A stretch of DNA of 64,000 nucleotides. Origin: Haloprofundus halobius (GTDB lineage: Archaea > Halobacteriota > Halobacteria > Halobacteriales > Haloferacaceae). Position 1 is the first letter of the stretch. Every line of letters starts with the position of its first letter. The notes beneath the pieces were generated by a model. It was not told the DNA's origin and did no database searches. It saw nothing but the letters and a program-made list of their open reading frames with translations. Below are positions 50,540-58,789 of this stretch, piece by piece. The DNA lies in assembly GCF_020097835.1 (NCBI RefSeq), contig NZ_CP083666.1, positions 682,001-746,000 of the forward strand. Reading direction: 5' to 3'. The position numbers and the translations under genes were made by a program.

Positions 50540-51609
50540 GCCGAGACGCCGACAACAGAGCGCAGTTCCGCCCGGAGAATCACGAGAACGACCACTTCCT
50601 CCTGACGACGGTGGTCGGCAGCTACCCCAAGCCGAAGTGGCTCAACCGCGCGAAGGAACTCGCCGAGGACGGGGAGGCGCGCTTCGACGCCGACAACCTC
50701 GCGGAGGCGTACGACGACGCCTCGGAGGTCATCACCCACGAACACGAGCGCGCCGGACTCGACACCGTCGTCGACGGCGAGATGCGCAGAAACGAGATGG
50801 TCGAGTTCTTCGCGCACCGCATCGACGGCTACGAGTTCAACGGCCCCGTGAAGGTGTGGGGACACAACTACTTCGACAAACCGAGCGTCGCAGACGAGGT
50901 CGAGTACGACGAACCGTGGCTGGTCGACGAGTTCGAGTTCACCCGCGACGTCGCCTCCCGGCCGGTCAAAGTCCCCATCACGGGGCCGTACACGCTGGCG
51001 AACTGGTCGTTCAACGAGGCGTACGACAGCGAGGAGGAACTCGCCTACGACCTCGCTGACCTCGTGAATCTCGAAATCGAGAAACTGGTCGAGGCGGGCG
51101 CGCGCTACGTCCAGATCGACGAACCCGCGCTGGCGACGACGCCCGACGACCACGCCATCGTCGGCGAGTGTCTCGAACGCATCGCCGACGGCATCCCCGA
51201 GGAGGTCCGCATCGGCCTGCACGTCTGCTACGGCGACTACTCGCGTATCTACCCCGAACTCAACGAGTTCCCCATCGACGAGTTCGACGTCGAACTCTGC
51301 AACGGCGGTTACGAGCAGATAGAGGTGTTCACCGAACCCGACTTCGAACCGGACCTCGCACTCGGCGTCGTCGACGCTCACACCGCCGACGTCGAACCGG
51401 TCGAAGAGATCAAGGAGAACATCAAGCAGGGGCTGAAGGTCGTCCCGCCGGAGAAGCTCACTATCTCGCCGGACTGCGGTCTCAAACTCCTGCCACGGGA
51501 AGTCGCCTACGGCAAGATGGAGAACATGGTCACGGCCGCCCGCGAGGTCGAAGCGGAACTTGACGCGGGCGAAATCGACCTCGACGCGCCGGTGCCGACG
51601 GCGGACTAA
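50536..51609 (+). CDS. metE: Methionine synthase, catalytic half (MetE type)
   Basis: A 357-residue TIM-barrel enzyme methylating homocysteine to methionine. The zinc site is complete: H-x-C in 'IGLHVCYGDY', a glutamate near 'DVELCNGGYE' and the last cysteine in 'SPDCGLKLLP'. 'TTVVGSYPKPKWLNRA', 'VVDGEMRRNEMVEFFAHRID' and 'YVQIDEPALATTPDD' are conserved. Archaeal MetE proteins of this size can take the methyl group from methylcobalamin rather than a polyglutamyl folate; which donor is used here is not visible. ATG 50536 overlaps the stop of the N-terminal-like gene by four bases. Confidence 0.92.
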   Translation: MSRDADNRAQFRPENHENDHFLLTTVVGSYPKPKWLNRAKELAEDGEARFDADNLAEAYDDASEVITHEHERAGLDTVVDGEMRRNEMVEFFAHRIDGYEFNGPVKVWGHNYFDKPSVADEVEYDEPWLVDEFEFTRDVASRPVKVPITGPYTLANWSFNEAYDSEEELAYDLADLVNLEIEKLVEAGARYVQIDEPALATTPDDHAIVGECLERIADGIPEEVRIGLHVCYGDYSRIYPELNEFPIDEFDVELCNGGYEQIEVFTEPDFEPDLALGVVDAHTADVEPVEEIKENIKQGLKVVPPEKLTISPDCGLKLLPREVAYGKMENMVTAAREVEAELDAGEIDLDAPVPTAD

Positions 51610-51738
51610 TCTACTGTGGGCGGCGCAGTCGAGAGCGAGCCTCCCCCAAATATTTCGACGAAATACAGAAAGAATAACGTATATTATTCATCGCCTCTAA
51701 CGCTAGTATTAACCGTCGTCGAACCGAGAGTGTTCGAC

Positions 51739-52662
51739 ATGCTCCCTTACGCTAGCCCCAAGGAGACGGTGGCCGAACTCGTGACCGCACGAGCGGGCGG
51801 CGTCTTCGTCGCAGCCGTCGGCGCCGCGCTCGGTCTCGCAGGCGTCGCCTATCTTCTCGTCGACCAGCAGCCGCTGGTGAATCTGGTCGTCGAACTCGGC
51901 TTCGTCACGGTCTTCCCGGTAGTGCAGGTGTACGCGGGATACCGACTCGCCGTCGGCGAGTACGACAGCGACGAGCTCTGGCGCGTCGCCCGGTGGTGTT
52001 TCGTCGGGGTCGTCCTCTTCACGGCGGTCACGGCGTGGGTCCTCCTCCACGAGTTTCTGGAGGGTGACCGAGCGATGGAGCCGCTGTTCCTGCTCACGAG
52101 CGTCGCGGCCGTCGGTGCGGTCGCCGGACTCGTACTCGGTGTCCACGACGTGCGACTTAACCGACCGTGGGAGATGTTCCGGACGGACGTCGAGGCAGAA
52201 CCGGAGCGGATCGACACGGAGACGGCCTCGGCGTCCGCCGATGCCGAAGCAGTCTCGAACACGACCGGCGCGGAGACGACGAACACCACAGAAGCGTCGT
52301 CACACGACTGGGAGCGAGAATCGGCGGAACGACCTCGTCGACTCGCCGCCGAAGACACGACCGTGGGGCCGGACGGCCGAGCCTCCGATCGGTCCACGTC
52401 CGGCCGACGGTGGCTCGTCGTCGAGTGCCTCGTCACGTTCGACGCCGAGCGGGTCGGACTGGAGGCGCTCGCGGCGGCGGTCTGCCGCCGAGAGGCGGAC
52501 GAGGCCCTCGTCGTGTCCAACGACCCCGAGCGCCGAAAGCAGGTCGCCATCTCGCTGCACCACGTTCACCTCCCGGCGCTCTCCGACGCGGGGATTCTGG
52601 AGTACGACTGGGAGAACCGTCTCGTGCTTCGCGGCCGCCACGCCGGCGCGACACGTCAGTAG
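51739..52662 (+). CDS. Membrane protein with DUF7344-type winged-helix domain
   Basis: A 307-residue protein. Residues ~20-150 hold about four hydrophobic segments ('AGGVFVAAVGAALGLAGVAY', 'LVNLVVELGFVTVFPVVQVY', 'WCFVGVVLFTAVTAWVLLHE', 'LLTSVAAVGAVAGLVLGVHD'); ~160-235 is a low-complexity serine/threonine linker; ~240-300 is a domain like the haloarchaeal DUF7344 ('LEALAAAVCRREADEALVVS', 'QVAISLHHVHLPALSDAGIL'), which looks like a DNA-binding winged helix. This would be a membrane-tethered regulator. TATA-like GTATTAA about 28 bases upstream supports ATG 51739. Confidence 0.75.
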   Translation: MLPYASPKETVAELVTARAGGVFVAAVGAALGLAGVAYLLVDQQPLVNLVVELGFVTVFPVVQVYAGYRLAVGEYDSDELWRVARWCFVGVVLFTAVTAWVLLHEFLEGDRAMEPLFLLTSVAAVGAVAGLVLGVHDVRLNRPWEMFRTDVEAEPERIDTETASASADAEAVSNTTGAETTNTTEASSHDWERESAERPRRLAAEDTTVGPDGRASDRSTSGRRWLVVECLVTFDAERVGLEALAAAVCRREADEALVVSNDPERRKQVAISLHHVHLPALSDAGILEYDWENRLVLRGRHAGATRQ

Positions 52663-52684
52663 CCCCGACGGCCTCGGACCGCCG

Positions 52685-52891
52685 CTAACCGTCTACCATC
52701 ACGTCCGTCGCCTTCACGACGGCGTCGACGGCGTCACCCTCCGAGAGGTCGAGGCGTTCCGCCGAGTTCGCGGTGATGACCGACGTCACAGTCTGTCCGT
52801 CCTCGAGTTCGAGTTCTACTTCCGCGGTGTTCTCGCCGATTTCGAGATACTCGATCGTCCCCGAGAGTCGGGTGCGTGCGCTGAGTGTCAT
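52685..52891 (-). CDS. Molbindin-type TOBE-domain protein (Mop)
   Basis: A 68-residue single TOBE/Mop domain: 'TRLSGTIEYLEIGENTAEVE' with the G-x-I start, 'VTSVITANSAERLDLSEGDA' (the S-V-I-T-x-x-S-x-x-x-L core that binds oxyanions) and 'VDAVVKATDVMV'. Molbindins oligomerise and store molybdate or tungstate; the cell has moaA at 7.2 kb. It starts at ATG 52891 and is convergent with the DUF7344 gene. No modABC transporter is nearby. Confidence 0.9.
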   Translation of the reverse strand: MTLSARTRLSGTIEYLEIGENTAEVELELEDGQTVTSVITANSAERLDLSEGDAVDAVVKATDVMVDG

Positions 52892-52954
52892 GCAGGATGG
52901 GTGCCACGAGCAGCGGCAAAAACGTTCGTCGTGGCGACGGGAGCCACCTGTCGC

Positions 52955-53800
52955 CTACGTCGGTTTCGTCGCCAGCACCGAGAACGTCAACGGTACGTCG
53001 GGGGCGCCGTCTTCGAACCGCCACCAGCCGTCGTCGCCTTCGACCATCGAGGGGTACTGCTGATAGCAGGCTCTCTCGAACTCGTGGAGATACTCGATCC
53101 GAAGTCCGACTTCGGAGAGCGCGGTGACGATGCCGCCGAGTCCGTGCGACCACTCGTTGACCGTCTCGACGTTAGTGTCGATGTCGCCGGCGTACGAACC
53201 CTCCTCGACGGGGACCGACAGCGCCCCGTCGCTATCGTAGGGCCACGCGAACGTGCCCGCGTACTCGGCGGGGTCGCCGTCCGCCTCGCCGACCTCGGCG
53301 CGAACCACGTCGCCGAACACCGCGCCGAAGGGGTGAATCTCGGCGACGTAGAACCGCCCGCCCGGTCTCAGGTGACGGTCGATCACCGACGCCCAACCGT
53401 CGAGATCCGACAACCACGCGAGTACGCCGTAGGAAGTAAACACGGTGTCGAACCGCTCGTCGAGGTCCAACTCGTACACGTCGCTCTCGACGAACCGAGC
53501 GCGTTCGGGGTCGATGCCGACCTCGTCGCGCAGTTCGCGGGCGGTCTCGACCGCCGTCTGCGAGAAGTCGACGCCGGTTGCCTGCGCACCTTCGCGCGCC
53601 CACGAGAGCGTGTCGAGTCCGAAATGACACTGGAGGTGGAGCAGACGCTCGCCGCGCACGTCGCCGAGTTCGTCGCGTTCGAGGTCCATGAGCGTCGACT
53701 CACCGCCGAGAAAGTTCTGCACGTCGTAGAACTCCGTTTTCGGGTGGAGGGCGGCCAGTTCGTCCCAGTAGTCGCGGTTGGCGGCGAGGCGGTCGTCCAT
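52955..53800 (-). CDS. Class I SAM-dependent methyltransferase
   Basis: A 281-residue protein from ATG 53800. 'RDYWDELAALHPKTEFYDVQ' opens the fold, 'RLLHLQCHFGLDTLSWAREG' is motif I (C-H-F-G-x-D instead of the usual G-x-G-x-G), 'GVDFSQTAVETARELRDEVG' motif II, 'FDTVFTSYGVLAWLSDLDGW' motif IV. The 'QCHFGLDTL' variant marks a family of small-molecule methyltransferases of unknown substrate. An upstream ATG at 53890 would add 30 unlikely residues. It has no operon partner; the divergent neighbour is the symporter pair. Confidence 0.88.
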   Translation of the reverse strand: MDDRLAANRDYWDELAALHPKTEFYDVQNFLGGESTLMDLERDELGDVRGERLLHLQCHFGLDTLSWAREGAQATGVDFSQTAVETARELRDEVGIDPERARFVESDVYELDLDERFDTVFTSYGVLAWLSDLDGWASVIDRHLRPGGRFYVAEIHPFGAVFGDVVRAEVGEADGDPAEYAGTFAWPYDSDGALSVPVEEGSYAGDIDTNVETVNEWSHGLGGIVTALSEVGLRIEYLHEFERACYQQYPSMVEGDDGWWRFEDGAPDVPLTFSVLATKPT

Positions 53801-53926
53801 GTCGAGTCGGCGTCCGGCCGTCGCAAGAGCGTGTCGGAGTGAGGCGGACGCGGCGGGTCGGCCCCCTGACGGCGACGGCACGACCGACACGTAAATTTTT
53901 GACCCTCGTCGGACAACACACCACGT

Positions 53927-54076
53927 ATGTCAGCAATGAGCACACTCGACTGGATTGGATTGGTCGGGCCGTTCGTCGTGTTCTTCGTGATGTTGATCGG
54001 TTACTACGTCCTCGAAGGGCGTCGCGAGCGACGGCTCCGCGAACGGTACGAGTCGGAGGGCAACCGTGCAAGCTGA
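53927..54076 (+). CDS. Small subunit of a sodium:solute symporter, 49 residues
   Basis: ATG 53927 to TGA 54074-54076. One membrane helix (~9-28, 'WIGLVGPFVVFFVMLIGYYV') is followed by a basic tail ('LEGRRERRLRERYESEG'). It overlaps the symporter gene by 11 bases. Such short partners precede SSS-family genes in many prokaryotes and are thought to help assembly or activity. The TATA-like AAATTTTT (53893-53900) places the transcript start at or next to this ATG. Confidence 0.75.
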   Translation: MSAMSTLDWIGLVGPFVVFFVMLIGYYVLEGRRERRLRERYESEGNRAS

Positions 54077-55829
54077 TGTCCTCGCGGCGGCGCTCCCGAA
54101 CCCCGACGGCGTCACGGCCGTCCTGCAGGCCGACGGTATCGCCGGAACGGCGGGCACGTGGGTGCTCGTCACCTTCGCGGCGTACCTGCTGATACTGATC
54201 GGCATCGGCCTCTACACCTCCCGATTCATGGACACCGTCGGCGACTACGTCATCGGCGGCCGCCGCATCGGCCCCGTCGTCACGGGCTTTTCCGAGCGTG
54301 CCTCCGAGATGAGCGGGTGGCTCACGCTCGGCGTCCCCGGCGACGCGTACTCGACCGGTATCATGGCGTTTCTCAACGGGCTGGGGATGATTCCGGCCGA
54401 CCTGTTCGCGTGGGCCGGCATCGCGAAGCGACTCCGCAAGTACACCGAAATCGTCCGGGCGGTCACGCTACCGACGTTCTTCGAGTATCGGCTCGGCGAC
54501 GACACCGGGATGGTCAAGGGCGTCTCCTCGGTCGTCCTCATGCTGTTCGAGGGCGGCTACGTCGGCGCGCAGATCGTCGCCGCCGGGACGCTTCTGGAGG
54601 TGCTCACCGGCGTCGACACCGTCGTCGGCATCCTCGTCGGCGGCGTCATCGTCATCGGCTACACGTTCCTCGGCGGCTACTTCGCCGTCGCGTGGTCCGA
54701 CTACTTCCAGGGGGCTATCATCCTCATCGCGTTCATCATCCTCCCGGTCGTCGCGTTCGCCAACTACGGACTCCCGTTCGAGGAGGTTGCCGCGACCGCG
54801 GGCTCGTCGTTCACGAGTATCACCGCCGGGATGACCGGCTGGGCGGCGCTGTTCGGCATCATCAGCTACGCCGCCATCGGGCTGGGCGTCCCCGGGAACC
54901 CGCACATTATGGTGCGGTTCATGGGCATCGACCGCGTGAAGAACATCCGAACCGCGGCGCTCGTCGCGCAGCTGTTCATGTTCGTCGCGTACATCGGCGC
55001 GGCGCTGGTCGGTCTCTACGCGCTCGCCGTCTTCGGACAGGGCGGCGTCACCGACATCGACAACGCGATGCCGCGGCTGACGCTCGAACTGCTGCCGGGC
55101 GTCGTCGCCGGCATCGTCCTCGCGGCCGCGCTCGCGGCGATGATGTCGAGCGCCGACTCTCAGTTGCTCGTCGCGACCAGCGCCGTCGTCGAGGACGTCT
55201 ACCACGGCTTCTTCAACGAGGACGCCACCGAGGAGCAGCTCGTTCGGTACTCCCGCATCGTCACGTTCGTCCTCGGCGGCGCGAGCGTCGCCTTCGCGTT
55301 CGCCGCCTCCGGCACGCCCATCTACACGCTCGTGCTCGACTACGCGTGGGGCGGGTTGGGCGCGGCAATCGGACCGACGGTCATCGCCGCGCTCTGGTGG
55401 AAGCGCGTCACCGCCGAGGGCTCCGTCGCCAGCATGGTCGTCGGCGCGGTGACGATGATCGGCTGGACGCAACTGGAGACCATCCTCGGGATGATGAACG
55501 CGATGCCGTCCGCCGAGGCGTCGCCGTTCCTCTCGGGACTCGTCGGCGTCTACGGACTGTTCCCGGCGTTCGTCCTCTCGGTGCTCACGCTGATCGTCGT
55601 CTCGCTTCTCACCCGGCCGCCCGAGGGCGTCGACGACGACTTCGACGTGTTCGAGAAGCCGCTGTCGGCGGTCGTCTCCGACCGCCAGCGCGGCGGGACG
55701 CCCGACTACGTGACCGACGGCGGTCGCGACCGGCCGAAAGCCGTCACCGAGGCCGACAACATCCGCGCGCACGTCGCCGCCTCGGGCTACTGGCGCGACG
55801 GCGCGGCGGACGAGCGGACGGGGGAGTGA
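54066..55829 (+). CDS. Sodium:solute symporter (SSS family, PutP/PanF-like)
   Basis: A 587-residue transporter with about 13 hydrophobic segments. 'GDYVIGGRRIGPVVTGFSER' and 'ASEMSGWLTLGVPGDAYSTG' (sodium and substrate helix 1), 'TLPTFFEYRLGD', 'IVIGYTFLGGYFAVAWSDYF', 'MMSSADSQLLVATSAVVEDV' (helix 8) match the SSS family, closest in feel to proline or pantothenate carriers. The last ~65 residues are a hydrophilic cytoplasmic tail. The start GTG 54066 lies inside the small-subunit gene, so synthesis is coupled. Substrate unproven. Confidence 0.92.
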   Translation: MQADVLAAALPNPDGVTAVLQADGIAGTAGTWVLVTFAAYLLILIGIGLYTSRFMDTVGDYVIGGRRIGPVVTGFSERASEMSGWLTLGVPGDAYSTGIMAFLNGLGMIPADLFAWAGIAKRLRKYTEIVRAVTLPTFFEYRLGDDTGMVKGVSSVVLMLFEGGYVGAQIVAAGTLLEVLTGVDTVVGILVGGVIVIGYTFLGGYFAVAWSDYFQGAIILIAFIILPVVAFANYGLPFEEVAATAGSSFTSITAGMTGWAALFGIISYAAIGLGVPGNPHIMVRFMGIDRVKNIRTAALVAQLFMFVAYIGAALVGLYALAVFGQGGVTDIDNAMPRLTLELLPGVVAGIVLAAALAAMMSSADSQLLVATSAVVEDVYHGFFNEDATEEQLVRYSRIVTFVLGGASVAFAFAASGTPIYTLVLDYAWGGLGAAIGPTVIAALWWKRVTAEGSVASMVVGAVTMIGWTQLETILGMMNAMPSAEASPFLSGLVGVYGLFPAFVLSVLTLIVVSLLTRPPEGVDDDFDVFEKPLSAVVSDRQRGGTPDYVTDGGRDRPKAVTEADNIRAHVAASGYWRDGAADERTGE

Positions 55830-55830
55830 G

Positions 55831-56376
55831 ATGGTCGACGCCGCGCCCGCTCCGGACGACGCCGTCGATGGAGGAGACGGAGCTGTGAGACGACGTGACG
55901 AGCGCATCGACGGTCGACACGAACGCGTCGAGCTGCCGGTCGTCGCACCGGCGGTCGCACGGGAATCGGTCGAGTCCGAGGGCCGCGTCGGCGTCGTCGC
56001 GTACCCCTACCGCGTCTACGAGGCGCGCGTCACGATGACGCGTCCGTTCCTCGGTGACCGAATCGCGACGGTGACCGCAAGCGTCGACCGGTCGCGTCGC
56101 GTGGCGCTACGCGCCGACGAGTTCCCCGAGGTGGAGACGCGGACGGTGGCCGACGTTCTCGTGCTCCCTTCGGAGCTCTCTCCGGACGACTGCGACGAGA
56201 AGGCGCGCGAGGCCGCGTTCAAGTGGACGCTCCGGAAGTTCTCGCTCAGCCGCGCGCCCGACATCGAGTTCGACCGCGTCGACGACGCCTACAAACTGTT
56301 CTGGCTCGCCGAGCGCGAGGACGGCGACGTCGTCGTCGACAGCGTCCGGGGCACCGAGCGACCGCTGGAGTCGTAG
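55831..56376 (+). CDS. Conserved haloarchaeal protein, 181 residues
   Basis: Begins at ATG 55831, two bases after the symporter stop, so it belongs to the same operon. The first ~40 residues are acidic and disordered; the rest has 'RVGVVAYPYRVYEARVTMTR', 'VALRADEFPEVETRTVADVL' and 'AREAAFKWTLRKFSLSRAPD', a compact alpha/beta region with no catalytic motif I recognise. No membrane segment. It may be an accessory to transport or simply co-transcribed. Confidence 0.65.
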   Translation: MVDAAPAPDDAVDGGDGAVRRRDERIDGRHERVELPVVAPAVARESVESEGRVGVVAYPYRVYEARVTMTRPFLGDRIATVTASVDRSRRVALRADEFPEVETRTVADVLVLPSELSPDDCDEKAREAAFKWTLRKFSLSRAPDIEFDRVDDAYKLFWLAEREDGDVVVDSVRGTERPLES

Positions 56377-56433
56377 TCGTCGCCGTCGTCCACGCGGAGC
56401 GGCGTCAGAGCCCGGTCGTCCGGTTACTGACGC

Positions 56434-57036
56434 TCAGCGGTTCGATTCTCGCTGGCGTCGACGTTTACGTCGGATGACGGCCCAACGGACGCCGTCGCGG
56501 ATGAGCGCCCGCGCGACGACTTCCGAGGGCGTCGGCCCCCAGTCGACGACCCACTCGCCGCTCGTCGCCCTTCGGACCGGCACCTCCGTGCCGAGCAGTT
56601 CCGAGAGGTTCCCCGGCGGAACGTCGTACCGCCGAAGGACGGCTTCGAGGCGCGAACGTCCGTCGAGTCGCTCCGGGAGCGGGAACCACTCGCTGACGAC
56701 AGGGTGGGCGGGCGTCGGAATCGCCACGTCGACGCGAACGCCGTCGACGGGATCTCTGGCGTACGCCGCCGGGCCGCGTCCGGGTCGGCGTCGTTCGGGG
56801 TCGACGGCGCGGACGACGCCGGTGTCGACGTGACGTTCGAGCGCGAGCGCTTCGAGGTGTCGTTCGACGTCGACGAGGCTTCGGTCGTCGGGGAACACCG
56901 TCGCCGTTTTCGCGGTGAGCGCGCTCGCGATTCGGGCGAGAAGCAATGCCCCTGTCAGTGCGACGAAGACGTATCCGACGACGACGACGGTCAGCAGTAT
57001 CGCGAAGAGGACGAACAGTTGTGAGATATCGACCAT
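56434..57036 (-). CDS. Membrane-anchored protein, 200 residues
   Basis: ATG 57036 start. One or two N-terminal hydrophobic segments (~5-45, 'LFVLFAILLTVVVVGYVFVA' and 'LTGALLLARIASALTA') are followed by a soluble domain containing 'PVVSEWFPLPERLDGRSRLE', 'VLRRYDVPPGNLSELLGTEV' and a basic tail ('RRKRRRQRESNR'). The frame stays open upstream, but the extension is serine/threonine- and arginine-rich noise over a likely promoter. No family recognised. Confidence 0.65.
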   Translation of the reverse strand: MVDISQLFVLFAILLTVVVVGYVFVALTGALLLARIASALTAKTATVFPDDRSLVDVERHLEALALERHVDTGVVRAVDPERRRPGRGPAAYARDPVDGVRVDVAIPTPAHPVVSEWFPLPERLDGRSRLEAVLRRYDVPPGNLSELLGTEVPVRRATSGEWVVDWGPTPSEVVARALIRDGVRWAVIRRKRRRQRESNR

Positions 57037-57241
57037 GGTGACCTTCCGGCGACGGAGCGGGGCCGCCGCGTACTCGTACCGAGAGACGACGGCCGGGCGC
57101 ATATCGCTTTGCGCGCCGCGATTGAACTCTCTCGGATTCGCGAGCGTTCCACGAATGCGACGGAAGAGGAGCGGAGAGCGAACAGCGGTCGCTCGGCGAC
57201 TGGAGAGCGAGAAAACGCGAGAAAACGCGAGAGTTAGCGGC

Positions 57242-57721
57242 CTAGTGATCTTCGTCTTCGTAGAGCCACTGTTCGTCGACGCGCTCGTAGTCGAGCAGTT
57301 CGTCGTCGTCGAAGAACAGGCCGATTTCGCGTTCGTTCGCGCCCTCGTCCTCGTGGTCGGAGCCGTGGATGACGTTCCGGCCGAGGTCGAGGCCGAAGTC
57401 ACCGCGGATGGTGCCCGGCGTGGAGTCGGCGGGGTCGGTCTCGCCCATCATGCGGCGGACCTGACGGGTCGCGTCCGCGCCCTGCCAGACCATCGCGAAG
57501 ACGGGGCCAGAGGTGATGAAGTCGACGAGACCGTCGAAGAACGGCTTGCCCTCGTGTTCGCCGTAGTGTTCGTGGGCGAGGTCTTCGTCGATCTGCATGA
57601 ACTTCGCGCCGACAAGCTTCAGACCGCGGTCTTCGAATCGGGAGACGATGTCGCCGATGAGGCCGCGCTGGACGCCGTCGGGCTTGACCATCACGAACGT
57701 GCGCTCGTCGTGGTGGCTCAC
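57242..57721 (-). CDS. ndk: Nucleoside diphosphate kinase
   Basis: A 159-residue kinase balancing NTP pools. '[20 protein letters not shown]' starts the fold, '[20 protein letters not shown]', '[20 protein letters not shown]' and the active-site histidine in '[20 protein letters not shown]' are all present. GTG 57721 overlaps the rpl24e stop (GTGA), making it the fourth gene of the rpl7ae-rps28e-rpl24e-ndk operon, a constant arrangement in Halobacteria. A short acidic C-terminal extension ('LYEDEDH') is typical of halophiles. Confidence 0.96.
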   Translation of the reverse strand: MSHHDERTFVMVKPDGVQRGLIGDIVSRFEDRGLKLVGAKFMQIDEDLAHEHYGEHEGKPFFDGLVDFITSGPVFAMVWQGADATRQVRRMMGETDPADSTPGTIRGDFGLDLGRNVIHGSDHEDEGANEREIGLFFDDDELLDYERVDEQWLYEDEDH

Positions 57722-57912
57722 TGGTTGGAGCCTCCGCCCGCGCCGCCCGCTTCGGTCCACTCGAGGTCGCGAGATTCACGGCCGAGGTCGGCGTTCTTCT
57801 CGCACTTCGAGGAGCAGTAGTGGATGACGGTGCCGTCGGTGCGGACGAACATCGTGCCCGTGCCGGGTTCGATGTCGGCGCCGCAGTAGTCGCAGTCTCG
57901 ATTCTGTGGCAT
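57718..57912 (-). CDS. rpl24e: Large-subunit ribosomal protein eL24
   Basis: A 64-residue zinc protein. The C4 finger is C7/C10 ('CDYC') and C33/C37 ('YCSSKC'), with '[20 protein letters not shown]' between, the L24e/TRASH-like pattern. It starts at ATG 57912, a few bases after rps28e, and its TGA overlaps the ndk GTG. Confidence 0.95.
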   Translation of the reverse strand: MPQNRDCDYCGADIEPGTGTMFVRTDGTVIHYCSSKCEKNADLGRESRDLEWTEAGGAGGGSNQ

Positions 57913-57916
57913 TGGC

Positions 57917-58141
57917 TTACTGACCTCCGATGGAGTCCGCGTCACGCTGGGTCTCGCGGAGTTGGAGCACGTCGCCCTCCCGGACGGGACCCAACACGTT
58001 TCGCGTGATGATGCGGCCCTGGTTAGAGCCTTCGCGGATGCGGCATTTGACCTGCATGGCCTCGCCGTGCATCCCGGTCTTGCCAACGATCTCGATGACC
58101 TCAGCCGAGGTAGAGTCGTTGGTACTCTCTTCTGCGCTCAT
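57917..58141 (-). CDS. rps28e: Small-subunit ribosomal protein eS28
   Basis: A 74-residue OB-fold protein. '[20 protein letters not shown]' and '[20 protein letters not shown]' with '[16 protein letters not shown]' are the S28e signature. An acidic N-terminal extension ('[12 protein letters not shown]') is added. ATG 58141 lies six bases after the rpl7ae stop. Confidence 0.96.
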   Translation of the reverse strand: MSAEESTNDSTSAEVIEIVGKTGMHGEAMQVKCRIREGSNQGRIITRNVLGPVREGDVLQLRETQRDADSIGGQ

Positions 58142-58147
58142 GGTCGC

Positions 58148-58510
58148 TTACTGCAGGTCCTCGACCTTCGAGGCGATGTCTTCGACGTCCTCGTCGGCCT
58201 CGCCGGCGTCGACGATGGCGGCGGCGGCGCTGCCGACTTCGAGGCCGGCGGCGTGGCCGATGTCGTCCTGCGTCCCGACGAAGATGTACGCGATGCCCTT
58301 CTCGTCCGCGAGTTCGGGCAGGTGCATGACGATCTCCTCGGGGGAGACGTCTTCGGCGACGTAGACGAGGTCGGCGTTGCCGCGCTCGATGGCTTTGGTC
58401 GTCTCGTTGGTTCCCTTCTTTACCGTACCGGTGTCTCGGGCGACCTCGAGCGCTTCGAGAGCGCGCTCGGCGAGGTCGGCCGGAACTTCGTAATCAACGT
58501 AAACTGGCAT
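58148..58510 (-). CDS. rpl7ae: Ribosomal protein eL8 (L7Ae), K-turn binder
   Basis: A 120-residue RNA-binding protein of the large subunit, box C/D and H/ACA guide RNPs, and RNase P in archaea. '[20 protein letters not shown]' carries the K-turn recognition loop (K-K-G-x-N-E-x-T-K), '[20 protein letters not shown]' and '[20 protein letters not shown]' follow. It starts at ATG 58510 behind a strong GGAGGTGA (58518-58525) at the foot of a leader that can fold back on itself. L7Ae is known to repress its own mRNA in another archaeon, so feedback here is plausible. Confidence 0.96.
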   Translation of the reverse strand: MPVYVDYEVPADLAERALEALEVARDTGTVKKGTNETTKAIERGNADLVYVAEDVSPEEIVMHLPELADEKGIAYIFVGTQDDIGHAAGLEVGSAAAAIVDAGEADEDVEDIASKVEDLQ

Positions 58511-58517
58511 TGGTTGT

Positions 58518-58630
58518 TCACCTCCCTGTTCGTAGGCTCGCGCCCCACACCAGATGGTCGGTCCCTGATGGAGTGGAGCTTCATCAACCTCGAACAGGTT
58601 GTACACTCCTGTAACGTAGCACCCCATAAA
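58518..58630 (-). promoter_or_regulatory. rpl7ae promoter and self-pairing leader
   Basis: TATA box TTTATG (58625-58630, minus strand) puts the transcript start near 58600. CCTGTTCG at 58598-58591 pairs perfectly with CGAACAGG at 58532-58525, closing the whole ~74-base leader; the last base of that stem is the first G of the Shine-Dalgarno GGAGGTGA (58525-58518). Inside lie a TGATGA with possible K-turn character and TGATG/CATCA pairing. This is a candidate L7Ae feedback switch. Confidence 0.5.
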
Positions 58631-58789
58631 AGCGCTTTCAAAGCGTACAGTGCGTGGTACGCCTGCGCATGGCGGTTTTCAGAAATGAGTGAGCAAACTG
58701 TTTGACACGAATCGAGAGGGTGGCGAACGGGTCTAAACTACCGCCGTTCAGACGAAATCGCCATTACCCACAAGCGACCAGTACGGACG

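Noticed and set aside
54158-55888. A 576-codon plus-strand frame and a 479-codon minus-strand frame over the symporter
   Set aside because: Both are out-of-frame shadows of the SSS transporter; the products are arginine- or aspartate/arginine-rich without hydrophobic helices.
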